Shown in pieces: positions 24,669 to 32,276 of a stretch of 32,717 nt of DNA. The notes beneath the pieces were generated by a model. It was given only the letters and a program-made list of their open reading frames with translations. It was not told the origin of the DNA and ran no database searches. The stretch covers positions 1-32,717 of the forward strand of contig JALQTQ010000011.1 of assembly GCA_023263995.1 (NCBI GenBank). The letters are read 5' to 3'. Both the position numbers and the translations under genes were made by a program. The DNA comes from Akkermansiaceae bacterium (GTDB lineage Bacteria > Verrucomicrobiota > Verrucomicrobiia > Verrucomicrobiales > Akkermansiaceae). The first letter of the stretch is position 1. Each line of letters begins with the position of its first letter.

Positions 24669-25190
24669 TCACACCGCATCACCCTCAAAATCAACCCCAT
24701 CGACCCCATCTGCCCCGTCAAAATCCACTTCGCGCACCCGCTTTTGATCACGCAGTATCTCGACTTGCTTGCGCAGCTTTTCCCGGATTTCCACCCCACC
24801 ACGCACCGCAAGGATGCTGACTTCCGGAAGCGAGCGGTCGGAGGTCTGCATGATGATGTGAGAGAGGCCAAAAAGTCGCAACCAGAACGGTTTTTCGAGG
24901 CGGGTGTCCTTGACCCGATAAAGCTCCACCTCGTTGATCTTCTGATTCAGAATCCCCTCGTAAATCCGGATGCGCTCGCTCGTCAGTTCGAACACCTTCA
25001 ACTTGGTCCCGAGATAAAGCCAACCGCCATAGGACAACGGCGCGCACATCCCCCAAGCCACCCACCCCCGCCAAGTGAGAGCCCCGATGAGGATCAAGAT
25101 CAAAAGGAGCGCGGAAGCCGCTAGGGGCCAAAAGTTAACAATTTGATGGGAACGCCCTTTCCAGACGATCTTTTCTTCCCCGGAAGCCAT
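24669..25190 (-). CDS. PH-domain (bPH2-type) membrane protein
   Basis: The 173-residue protein starts with a polar leader (MASGEEKIVWKGRSHQIVNFW), has two hydrophobic helices (PLAASALLLILILIGALTW and AWGMCAPLSYGGWLYLG), then a bacterial PH-like domain: LKVFELTSERIRIYEGILNQKINEVELYRVKD, LFGLSHIIMQTSDRS and EVSILAVRGGVEIREKLRKQVE. This layout is that of the YdbT/bPH2 group. The C-terminus is an unusual acid-rich, repetitive tail, DFDGADGVDGVDFEGDAV. No partner or function can be given. It lies upstream of the heme operon on the same strand with a gap of about 97 bp to the preferred ccsA start. Confidence 0.82.
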   Translation of the reverse strand: MASGEEKIVWKGRSHQIVNFWPLAASALLLILILIGALTWRGWVAWGMCAPLSYGGWLYLGTKLKVFELTSERIRIYEGILNQKINEVELYRVKDTRLEKPFWLRLFGLSHIIMQTSDRSLPEVSILAVRGGVEIREKLRKQVEILRDQKRVREVDFDGADGVDGVDFEGDAV

Positions 25191-25243
25191 GCCCCGAAAG
25201 TGACCGCAAGGCCCAGAGACCGCAAGAGCAGAAAGGGGAGAAG

Positions 25244-25975
25244 CTACCCCGCCAGATCTTCGAGGGCCCGACGGATCAAAACTTGGTGACCCTTGACTCG
25301 CCTCTCCAAAGGCAGGCTGCTCGGGGTCTCAAAGGTCAAAGAAAGCGGGCACCCGGCTCGCGCCAGGTAGATGGCCTCAGGCCAACCGTCCGGAAGGTCA
25401 GGATGTTCGGAATGAAAAATCCATCCTGGTCCGGTCACTTCGTGATCGTCGATGACCGAGGCGGGTTCGGGCGGGAAATACGGGGCCACCGCTTCCATCA
25501 ATCGTTCGCGCTCCGGGGCTTCCACTCCCAGGTTGATCTCGTAGTAGTAGAAGCCGGAGCTTTCCCAATCTTCGTGCAGCGAAAGAAAGACCGAGGGTAA
25601 CCGTTGCTTCCTCAACCAAGAAATGTGGGCGCAGACCTCGGGGGTCTGGCAGCGTTTGTAGTCCCGGTTCTGATCGATGCCCCGGCTGTTTTCCCGGGTC
25701 CCCGCCGCCAAACCGGTCGGGTTGAGGACCGGACAAATCATCCAGTGAAAGCGGTCGTCGAAAAATCGCGCCTGCATCAGCTCCAGAAGAGCCTGGGGCC
25801 CTGCGGGCTCATCGCCATGCATTCCGGAGGAAAGATAAATGGCCAGCTTCCCCTCCCCGCCACGAACCGAGGCCGGAAGGGCATACCCCTCGACCTCGGC
25901 AAAGACCTCGCTGTCAAACCCGCAGGCAGCGGCGGCAGCGCTCCAATCGCGGAGAAAGGCCCGGCAATCCATCAT
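25244..25975 (-). CDS. M14-family zinc carboxypeptidase/AstE-like hydrolase
   Basis: The 243-residue enzyme lacks a signal peptide, so it is likely cytoplasmic. Zinc ligands are visible in SSGMHGDEPAGPQAL (His53 and Glu56), and a later histidine in LSLHEDWESSG. VLNPTG and the Arg-bearing RENSRGIDQNRDY follow the M14 substrate-binding pattern. The catalytic Glu is in SLTFETPSSLPL. Such enzymes remove C-terminal residues from peptides or act on N-acyl amino acids and peptidoglycan peptides; the substrate is not defined here. The ATG overlaps the ThuA stop as ATGA, indicating translational coupling. Confidence 0.88.
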   Translation of the reverse strand: MMDCRAFLRDWSAAAAACGFDSEVFAEVEGYALPASVRGGEGKLAIYLSSGMHGDEPAGPQALLELMQARFFDDRFHWMICPVLNPTGLAAGTRENSRGIDQNRDYKRCQTPEVCAHISWLRKQRLPSVFLSLHEDWESSGFYYYEINLGVEAPERERLMEAVAPYFPPEPASVIDDHEVTGPGWIFHSEHPDLPDGWPEAIYLARAGCPLSLTFETPSSLPLERRVKGHQVLIRRALEDLAG

Positions 25976-27024
25976 TGCTTAACCGGCAAGTAGGGCCAAT
26001 CGGGAGTCCCCTTGGGCTGGGGGGCCACCGGGGTCTTGCCCAAGCCGAAGTCGCTGGCTTTGAGTCCCCGTTCCTTCCAGATCCCGCCATCCTTGCCACT
26101 CCAGAATCCGTAAAAACTAGGGTAGAAGGGATCAACGAAATCGACCTTTGCCTCAACGGGCACTTCCAAATCGAGGAGGTGATAGCTGGCATTGACGATG
26201 AGACGGCGCAGGTCTTCACTCAGGAAATCCACCGAGGCCCCCATTGTCGTGCAAAAAGAACGCCCCTCGGTCTTGCCATCGGGCGATTCGTAGGTGTGCA
26301 ACCAAGCCAGTGGCATCATTGGATCATTCTTTCCTCCCTCCACCGGCTTTGACTTGGGATCGAGCGTCTCGGTCACCGCCCCGCGTAAAAGAATGGTGTC
26401 GGCGTCGGTGAGATGGCGAACCCCGTAAACGTCACTGGGACCGAAGACGTCCTCGACCGACCGAAGGACCGGGTGCTTCTCCTGGCCTTTTTCAATGACC
26501 CCACGCGCTCCTTGGCGCTTGTGCCCGCCGTGGTGATTGACCCATTTCTCGCCCAGCACCTTGAGCCCCCACTCGCCCGCCCCGATGTGACCGATCTTCC
26601 CGCCGCCGTTGAAGGCATGAGTCGCAGTGCGAAAGCCCACCACCGGCTTGCCGGCATCAAGGAAGGCTCCCAGGTGCTTCACGGTCTCGGGGGTGTAAGC
26701 CCGGAAACGGGTCCCGATAATCATCAGGTCAGCGGAGTCGAGCTTTTCCCACCCGATGATCCCGGCCCCGTTGTTGGGGTCGATGTAGCTCCCGTCCTGA
26801 CTCCAAGCAAACAGAACCGTGGTGTCAAAGCCGTGGTGATGTGACAGGATCTTGGCCAGCATCGGCATGCTTTCCTCGGTGCGATACTCCTCGTCCCCGG
26901 ACACGAGAACAACGTGCTTCCCTTTCCCCGGCCCCTCCTTGCCTTTGAACTCCAACCACTTTTCTTGGGCTCCCGCGACCAAAGGACTGGCGCAAGCTAC
27001 GATTATTCCTAAAATTCGTTTCAT
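25972..27024 (-). CDS. Secreted ThuA-domain protein
   Basis: The ORF in the track starts 41 codons too early. The ATG at 27024 begins a clean signal peptide (MKRILGIIVACASPLVAGAQ), giving 350 residues. The rest is a ThuA (trehalose-utilisation type, glutamine-amidotransferase-like) domain: KHVVLVSGDEEYRTEESMPM, ILSHHHGFDTTVLFAW, LMIIGTRFRAYTPETVKHLG, AGKPVVGFRTATHAF, the Gly-rich NHHGGHKRQGARG and PLAWLHTYESPDGKTEGRSF. The family is abundant in Verrucomicrobia and Planctomycetes and linked to carbohydrate breakdown, with no proven reaction. It overlaps the M14 gene and is divergent from the PQQ-propeller gene. Confidence 0.92.
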   Translation of the reverse strand: MKRILGIIVACASPLVAGAQEKWLEFKGKEGPGKGKHVVLVSGDEEYRTEESMPMLAKILSHHHGFDTTVLFAWSQDGSYIDPNNGAGIIGWEKLDSADLMIIGTRFRAYTPETVKHLGAFLDAGKPVVGFRTATHAFNGGGKIGHIGAGEWGLKVLGEKWVNHHGGHKRQGARGVIEKGQEKHPVLRSVEDVFGPSDVYGVRHLTDADTILLRGAVTETLDPKSKPVEGGKNDPMMPLAWLHTYESPDGKTEGRSFCTTMGASVDFLSEDLRRLIVNASYHLLDLEVPVEAKVDFVDPFYPSFYGFWSGKDGGIWKERGLKASDFGLGKTPVAPQPKGTPDWPYLPVKQ

Positions 27025-27160
27025 CCCCGTCACTAAATCGCGTTCTGGGCGACCTGAAAAGGACGAAAGATCCCGTCCCCTCCCCGCCGACTGCCGCCCA
27101 CTCCCTCTCGCTGATTGAAAATGGCATTTGCATTTTGAGCCAGCCACCTAGTCTTGTCCG

Positions 27161-28546
27161 ATGAATAAGCTCCTCCTCATCCCGGCCTTGCTCGCCGTCG
27201 CCACCGCAGAACCACTCACTTTTTATCAAAAACCGAAGCCTCTTCCGCCGGACGCCCGGGTCGAAGACTGGCCGCGCTTTTTCGGACCACGCGACAATTG
27301 CACCACACAGGAAGCCCCTCTCCTCAAAGAATTCCCCGCCTCGGGGCTGCCCAAGGTCTTTGAATTGGAGCGCGGGGAATCTTATAGCTCCCCCATTTTG
27401 GTGGACGGCAAGTTACTCCACTTCCACGCCGTCGATTCCCGGGAAACCCTCGATGTCCACGATGCCGAAAGCGGGAAACGCCTCTGGACTTTCTCCTACC
27501 CGATCAACTACCGCGACCGATACGGCTTTTCTCCCGGGCCACGGACCAGTCCAGTGGTTCACCAAGACCGCATCTACCTCGTGGGCGTGACGGCCATGCT
27601 TCACTGCCTCGATCTGAAAAAAGGGGAACTGATCTGGAAACGAGACCTCGCCAAGGACTATCAGATTCCGCAATACTTCTTCGGATACGGACCCAACCCG
27701 GTGGTCTGGGATGATCTCCTCATCCTCAACACCGGCGGCAAAGAAAAGAAAACCAGCGGAACCTGCGTGGCCGCACTCGACCTGAAATCCGGCGAGACCA
27801 AGTGGACCCACGACGACTCCTGGGGTGCCTCATATGCCTCCCCGGTCATGGCAAAAATCCAAGAACGCGAGGTCGCCCTCGTCCTCGCGGCGGGCGAATC
27901 GCGTCCTTCCCATGGTGGTCTCCTGGTCCTCGATCCACGCAACGGAAAAGAACTCGCACGCTTTCCCTGGCGGGCCAAGATTTATGAATCAGTCCTCGCT
28001 TCCAGCCCTCTTCCGCTTCCCGGAAACAAGGTTTTCATTTCGGATTGCTATCAATTGGGCGGAGTGCTTCTGGAGTTCACTCCGGACTTCATACCCAAGG
28101 TGATTTGGAAAGAACGGTTCTTTGGTATGCACATGATGATCCCTCAAGTCATCGACGATCATCTATACGGTTTCGCAGGACGCAACATCCCCGACACCGA
28201 ACTCAAAGCCGTCGATCTCGATACCGGCAAGATCAAATGGGCCGACGAGATGCGCTGGCGCGAGAATGAGCGGGTCACCGGCCTTTTCCGCGGATCTTTT
28301 CTCCGGGCCAACGAACGGATCTTCTCCCTGGGCGAGGACGGTAGTTTCGTCGAACTGTCCCTGACCCCCGATAAGCCCAGGATACTTCAAAAGACCCGGC
28401 TTTTCTATGCCCGTGACACCTGGACCCCTCCCGTCATCCACCGTGGACTGCTCTATGTTGTGCAAAACAACGATGGTTTTGATGGTTCCTCGAAACGGCT
28501 GATCTGTTACGATTTTCGTCAGCCCATCCCCAAGGAAAAACTATAA
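27161..28546 (+). CDS. Secreted PQQ-like beta-propeller protein
   Basis: The 461-residue product has a signal peptide (MNKLLLIPALLAVATA) and then repeats of the outer-membrane-assembly/PQQ propeller type with the motif D-x-x-x-G-x-x-x-W: LDVHDAESGKRLWTFSYP, LHCLDLKKGELIWKRDL, VAALDLKSGETKWTHDD, LLVLDPRNGKELARFPW and LKAVDLDTGKIKWADEM. The N-terminal segment DWPRFFGPRDNCTT is the W-P-x-F-x-G-x-R/P signature of verrucomicrobial and planctomycetal PQQ-like proteins. A true PQQ-dependent dehydrogenase is unlikely because no catalytic site is recognisable. The gene is divergent from ThuA with a 136-bp gap. Confidence 0.9.
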   Translation: MNKLLLIPALLAVATAEPLTFYQKPKPLPPDARVEDWPRFFGPRDNCTTQEAPLLKEFPASGLPKVFELERGESYSSPILVDGKLLHFHAVDSRETLDVHDAESGKRLWTFSYPINYRDRYGFSPGPRTSPVVHQDRIYLVGVTAMLHCLDLKKGELIWKRDLAKDYQIPQYFFGYGPNPVVWDDLLILNTGGKEKKTSGTCVAALDLKSGETKWTHDDSWGASYASPVMAKIQEREVALVLAAGESRPSHGGLLVLDPRNGKELARFPWRAKIYESVLASSPLPLPGNKVFISDCYQLGGVLLEFTPDFIPKVIWKERFFGMHMMIPQVIDDHLYGFAGRNIPDTELKAVDLDTGKIKWADEMRWRENERVTGLFRGSFLRANERIFSLGEDGSFVELSLTPDKPRILQKTRLFYARDTWTPPVIHRGLLYVVQNNDGFDGSSKRLICYDFRQPIPKEKL

Positions 28547-28608
28547 AACAGTGAGATCTCGAAGCTAAAAGTGTTTGACACAACCATTTCTCCTGTCGAC
28601 GCTGGCCC

Positions 28609-28923
28609 ATGGCTAACGCAAAAAAGAAAGCAAAGCGCTATAGCGCCGCAGAGAGAAAAGAGATTCTTAAATTCATTGAGGCTCAAGGCCGTGGTGGTCA
28701 GACCAAGGCCGTCGAAAAATACGGGGTGACTGCCGCTACCATCGCTTCCTGGCGCAAGAAAAGTGGTGCTTCTCCAGTTGCAGCAGTTCGCGGCGGTGGA
28801 ACATCGAAAGAGCTCCAAGCTGTCGAAGAACTCGCAAGAATTATCAAAGAAATCACCGCCACCGAAGCGCAACTTGACAAGCTGAAAGCCGACTACAAAA
28901 AGGCCAAGGCGAAACTGAAGTAA
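28609..28923 (+). CDS. Small lysine-rich helix-turn-helix protein
   Basis: The 104-residue protein starts at ATG 28609. The N-terminus is lysine-rich (MANAKKKAKRYS). The segment SAAERKEILKFIEAQGRGG, then KAVEKYGVTAATIASWRKKSG, has the form of a transposase-orfA-like or homeobox-like helix-turn-helix. A Gly/Ala linker and a charged coiled coil (LARIIKEITATEAQLDKLK) follow, ending in KADYKKAKAKLK. This could be a small DNA-binding nucleoid or regulatory protein, possibly domesticated from a transposon accessory gene; that is inference. No transposase partner is adjacent. A strong terminator follows, so it is a monocistronic or last gene. A TTGACA at 28575-28580 may be a -35 box, but no convincing -10 is seen. 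Confidence 0.72.
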   Translation: MANAKKKAKRYSAAERKEILKFIEAQGRGGQTKAVEKYGVTAATIASWRKKSGASPVAAVRGGGTSKELQAVEELARIIKEITATEAQLDKLKADYKKAKAKLK

Positions 28924-28962
28924 GTTCGAAACGAACCTTCTGACGCCTGCAAAAATCCCATC

Positions 28963-28990
28963 AAACCCCTCTCATACAGAGGGGTTTTTT
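28963..28990 (+). terminator. Rho-independent terminator after the small HTH gene
   Basis: AAACCCCTCT-CATAC-AGAGGGGTTT is a perfect 10-bp stem with a 5-nt loop, extended into a run of six T. It starts 40 bp after the stop codon at 28923. On the minus strand the same hairpin has only a short T-rich tail, so it may slow but not clearly end transcripts from moaA. Confidence 0.88.
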
Positions 28991-29032
28991 GTGGAAAAGG
29001 GAAGGTCTCAGGTTGAGAAATTGACCCTCGTC

Positions 29033-30076
29033 TCAACCCCCGAGATAGCTCATCTCGGCTTTTCTTTGGGTCATCGCGCCCCGCTCCTCGGAGTATCGAT
29101 TCGTTCTCCGCGACCAAAGCCCCTTCAAGAATTCCATCACCTCGTCATCGCTGTTCGCGGACCGCAGGCAGGCCCGCAGGTCAGCACCCTCGCCCGCAAA
29201 CAAACAGGTGAAGATTTTCCCTTCGGCCGACACTCGGAGACGGGAACAATCACCGCAAAACGGTTGGCTCACCGAGGAGATGATCCCAATCTCGCCCTTG
29301 CCATCCGCAAATTGCCAGCGCGAGGCCACCTCGCCTCGATAGCGTCGGGGGGCCTCGACAAGTGGAAACTCCTGACCCACAATCCCGATCATTTCCGCCG
29401 CCGTGACCACTTGACTCAAATCCCAGCCGTTGGTCTCCCCGACGTCCATGAATTCGATCAAGCGCAAGGTGACACCCTCCGCTCGACACCATCGCACCAT
29501 CGGGAGGATCTCCCCTTCATTCAGGCCACGCTGCACCACCATGTTGACCTTGACCGGAAGGCCGACCTCCCGCGCCGAGCGGATACCGGTCAGGACCCTG
29601 TCGACCTTCGCACCCACGCCATTCATGCGGGCGAAGACTTCCTCATCGAGCGCATCGAGACTCACCGTGACCCGGTGCAAGCCGGCCGCCCGTAAGCCTT
29701 CGGCATGATGATTGAGAAGAATGCCGTTGGTGGTCATGGCGAGGTCCGCCACTCCCGGTACGGCCGCGACCAAGGCCACCAGATCCTCGACCCCCCGCCG
29801 CAACAAGGGCTCTCCGCCGGTCAATCGAACCTTCTCGACTCCCAAACGAACAGCCACCCGCACCGTGCGCACCAGTTCGTCGAAGCTCAGAATCTCCGTC
29901 TTGGGGAGAAAGCGGTAGCCCGGCCCGAAAGTTTCCACCGGCATGCAGTAACGGCACCGGAAGTTGCAGCGATCGGTCAGTGACAGCCGGAGATCACGAA
30001 GAGGTCGTTGCCGTTGATCAAGCACCCCCAAGAGTCCCCCGGGAGGATGAAATTGCCAGTGCAAACTCCCGGTCAC
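29033..30076 (-). CDS. moaA: GTP 3',8-cyclase MoaA (molybdenum cofactor synthesis)
   Basis: The radical-SAM enzyme converts GTP to the cyclic precursor used to make cyclic pyranopterin. The preferred start is GTG 30076, which overlaps the lpxK stop as GTGA; the longer track start at 30112 would overlap lpxK by 40 bp. The [4Fe-4S]-SAM motif is in TDRCNFRCRYCMP (CxxxCxxC). VRLTGGEPLLRRGVEDLV and TTNGILL follow. The second cluster motif is SQPFCGDCSRLRVSAEG with a further Cys in IFTCLF. The C-terminus MSYLGG gives the conserved GG tail. Other Moa genes are not in the window, so the pathway lies elsewhere. Confidence 0.96.
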   Translation of the reverse strand: MTGSLHWQFHPPGGLLGVLDQRQRPLRDLRLSLTDRCNFRCRYCMPVETFGPGYRFLPKTEILSFDELVRTVRVAVRLGVEKVRLTGGEPLLRRGVEDLVALVAAVPGVADLAMTTNGILLNHHAEGLRAAGLHRVTVSLDALDEEVFARMNGVGAKVDRVLTGIRSAREVGLPVKVNMVVQRGLNEGEILPMVRWCRAEGVTLRLIEFMDVGETNGWDLSQVVTAAEMIGIVGQEFPLVEAPRRYRGEVASRWQFADGKGEIGIISSVSQPFCGDCSRLRVSAEGKIFTCLFAGEGADLRACLRSANSDDEVMEFLKGLWSRRTNRYSEERGAMTQRKAEMSYLGG

Positions 30077-31290
30077 CCCACTGGACGAGTCCGTAATCGT
30101 TCCTCGGCCCAATCCTCCGGTTCACGGGAGACCCGCTGGCAGATCCGTTCGAGGCATCGTTGCCAGACTTCCTCTCCCTCGAGGATCTTGACCTCAATCC
30201 GCAAGTAATAGATCGGCACGTCGAGTTTGTCCGGCCTTGGAAACCTTACCGCATCCTTTTCCGTGGTGACAATCATGTCGACCCCACGGTTCACGCAGCG
30301 ATCCATGAAGGGCTCGATCTCGCGGGCGGTAAAGGCATGATGGTCGGCAAAGGTGGTGTGGAACATCACCTTCCCACCGAGCTTCTTCAAAAGCCGATCA
30401 AAGCTCTTGGGTTGGGCAATCCCCGAAATCGCCCCAAGGTATTTTCCCTGCAGGGCCTCCAAGGGGAGAATCTCATCGTTGAAGACCCCGTGGAGATGTT
30501 TCGGCCCATGCGTGCATTGCAAGATTTCAGCGGTTTTATTGTATCGACGAATCTGCCGTATCAATTGGTCAGGTGGGTCGCCATCACACTTGGTAAGAAA
30601 AATATAGTCAGCCCGGCACAAATTGGCGGGAGGCTCCCGCAAGGTTCCCCGGGGCAGGATGTAGCCATTTCCAAAAGGGGCATTTTGGTCAACAAGAACA
30701 ACGTCAAGCGAATGATCAAGATGCAAATACTGCAATCCGTCATCCAGTAGTAAGGTGTCCACCCCAAGTTCCCTGACCGCAAAACGCCCGCCCCTCACCC
30801 GGTCGCGGTCCACGACCACGGCCACCCCCGGGAGATTTTGCGCGAGCATGTAAGGCTCGTCCCCCGCGTATTTGGCCCCAAGCATGACACTGCGGCCGTC
30901 ACTGACGATCTTGGGCGGATTGGTCACCACGACTCCCGTCTCCGGGTTTTGCCAAAACTGAGGTTTTTGGAGGTCGGCACTCTTATAACCCCGACTGAGA
31001 ATGGCAACCTTACGGCCCCGGGCCGCCAACTCGCGAGCGAAGCGTTCCACCACCGGAGTCTTGCCAGTGCCCCCCACCGTGATGTTGCCAATGCTGACCG
31101 TCATGGTCCCAAGGCTGGACTGCTCAAGCCACTCCTTCCGATAGAGTCGCAAACGCAAGCGAACCCCAAGGCGATACACCCACGAAAGCCCCCGCAAAAC
31201 TGCCCTCATGATCATTGGCCAGAAGCCACGGGCCCGGCCAAAAATCACATCGGTTGCCCATTTCTCCCATTCATTCCGGTCCGCCGCCAT
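30073..31290 (-). CDS. lpxK: Tetraacyldisaccharide 4'-kinase LpxK
   Basis: The inner-membrane kinase adds the 4'-phosphate to the lipid A precursor disaccharide, so the organism has lipid A. The ATG at 31290 is preferred over a GTG at 31299. The N-terminal membrane-near helices are [25 protein letters not shown]. The P-loop is [15 protein letters not shown]. Then [25 protein letters not shown] with the family R-x-x-[26 protein letters not shown], and [15 protein letters not shown] follow. About 405 residues, somewhat longer than E. coli LpxK, with the extra length at the N-terminus and C-terminus. The stop overlaps moaA. Confidence 0.95.
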   Translation of the reverse strand: MAADRNEWEKWATDVIFGRARGFWPMIMRAVLRGLSWVYRLGVRLRLRLYRKEWLEQSSLGTMTVSIGNITVGGTGKTPVVERFARELAARGRKVAILSRGYKSADLQKPQFWQNPETGVVVTNPPKIVSDGRSVMLGAKYAGDEPYMLAQNLPGVAVVVDRDRVRGGRFAVRELGVDTLLLDDGLQYLHLDHSLDVVLVDQNAPFGNGYILPRGTLREPPANLCRADYIFLTKCDGDPPDQLIRQIRRYNKTAEILQCTHGPKHLHGVFNDEILPLEALQGKYLGAISGIAQPKSFDRLLKKLGGKVMFHTTFADHHAFTAREIEPFMDRCVNRGVDMIVTTEKDAVRFPRPDKLDVPIYYLRIEVKILEGEEVWQRCLERICQRVSREPEDWAEERLRTRPVG

Positions 31291-31546
31291 CGTCCGCACA
31301 GCTTATCTCACCCGAGTCCGAGAGGAACCAGCGAAAGCGCATTTCCACCGGAAGTTTTTTGGCAAGCCTCCAGATCGGCCCCGGGGCCAGCCGCTTTCAC
31401 CATCATTCACACAAACAATTGACTCGAGGACAGCTTCGCCAAGCCGACTCGGAAGTAGTGCTAAAAAAAAAGCACTTATCATTGGCGATCGATCAAAAAT
31501 GCGTCATCCTTGAATGGCGATTGGCACCCAACCGTTTAACGAACTG

Positions 31547-31972
31547 ATGAAAATGACACCGATTCTTGCTGCTGCCCTGTTTGGCGGGGCTCTTTCTCTT
31601 GTTTCCTGCACTCCGACCCAGCAGACCTATGGTTTAGGGGGAGCTGCTGCTGGCGCGGCCTTGGGAGCGATCACCGGGGGTGATACCAAGGATATTGTCC
31701 GCGGGGCCGCAATCGGTGGAGCCGCTGGCACGGGCTACGCGGTTTACAAGGAAAGACAAACGGGCGCGACTCAGCCGAACGTGGTTCCGCTCCCCCCTCA
31801 GGCACCTCCGTCGGCCCAGCCCAGCAACTATCCCACGGCTTATCCGAGCGGAACTCCCGATGTGGTAATCAGCCCCTACAAGCCTCACAACAAGGTTCGG
31901 GTCAAGGACTTCAAGGCGGGCGACCTCGCTCAGGATCCCACCACCGGCAAGATCTTTGTGGTTCCCGAGTGA
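31547..31972 (+). CDS. Glycine-zipper outer-membrane-type lipoprotein
   Basis: The ORF is extended upstream in the track; ATG 31547 (MKMTPILAAALFGGALSLVSC) gives a signal peptide with lipobox LVSC, so the cysteine would be lipidated. Residues about 30-65 form a glycine zipper (GLGGAAAGAALGAITGG, then GAAIGGAAGTGYAVY), a helix-packing motif used by small Gram-negative lipoproteins. A Pro-rich linker (VVPLPPQAPPSAQPSNYP) precedes a conserved C-terminus: DVVISPYKPHNKVRVKDFKAGDLAQDP and GKIFVVPE. This C-terminus is a frequent verrucomicrobial form, as I recall it. The role is likely structural at the outer membrane. A terminator follows. Confidence 0.86.
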   Translation: MKMTPILAAALFGGALSLVSCTPTQQTYGLGGAAAGAALGAITGGDTKDIVRGAAIGGAAGTGYAVYKERQTGATQPNVVPLPPQAPPSAQPSNYPTAYPSGTPDVVISPYKPHNKVRVKDFKAGDLAQDPTTGKIFVVPE

Positions 31973-32019
31973 CGAAGCACGCCGGGCCCTCAAAGCGCCC
32001 GGACCGTTAAAATTTTTCG

Positions 32020-32054
32020 GCCGTCATCGACGATTCATCGGTGACGGCTTTTTT
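32020..32054 (+). terminator. Rho-independent terminator after the lipoprotein gene
   Basis: GCCGTCA (32020-32026) pairs with TGACGGC (32042-32048) and is followed by six T. The inner TCGACGATTCATCGG can add partial pairs. It begins about 48 bp after the stop at 31972. The same stem would give weak termination from the other side. Confidence 0.75.
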
Positions 32055-32112
32055 CGGGGGAGACAGATCGGTCGTCCCGCCTGATCTCTCGCTGTCCCGG
32101 GGGGGAGGCTTA

Positions 32113-32276
32113 GAGACCGTCTGAAAAATCCCAATTGAGCGTTCAGGTTGGGATTGGGTTCATGAACTAGCGGCTTCGTTGTTCCCTGGTCGTTGGTCCC
32201 GACCAACTTCCGCGTCACGCCTTGCCCGAAGCGAAAATTCTCGGCAGCCCTTAATCGGCCTTTTTCAAACAGCCTC
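32113..32276. mobile_element. MITE-like element with IS5-type ends and TTA flanks
   Basis: The left end GAGACCGTCTGAAAAA and the right end (read inward) GAGGCTGTTTGAAAAA match at 13 of 16 positions. TTA flanks both (32110-32112 and 32277-32279), which fits a 3-bp TNA target duplication of the kind made by IS5-group elements. The body of about 164 bp has no transposase but has a perfect hairpin GTTGGT-CCCG-ACCAAC (32192-32207). It is thus a non-autonomous or internally deleted element. The right TTA forms the stop codon (TAA) of the adjacent DUF1552 gene. Confidence 0.65.
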
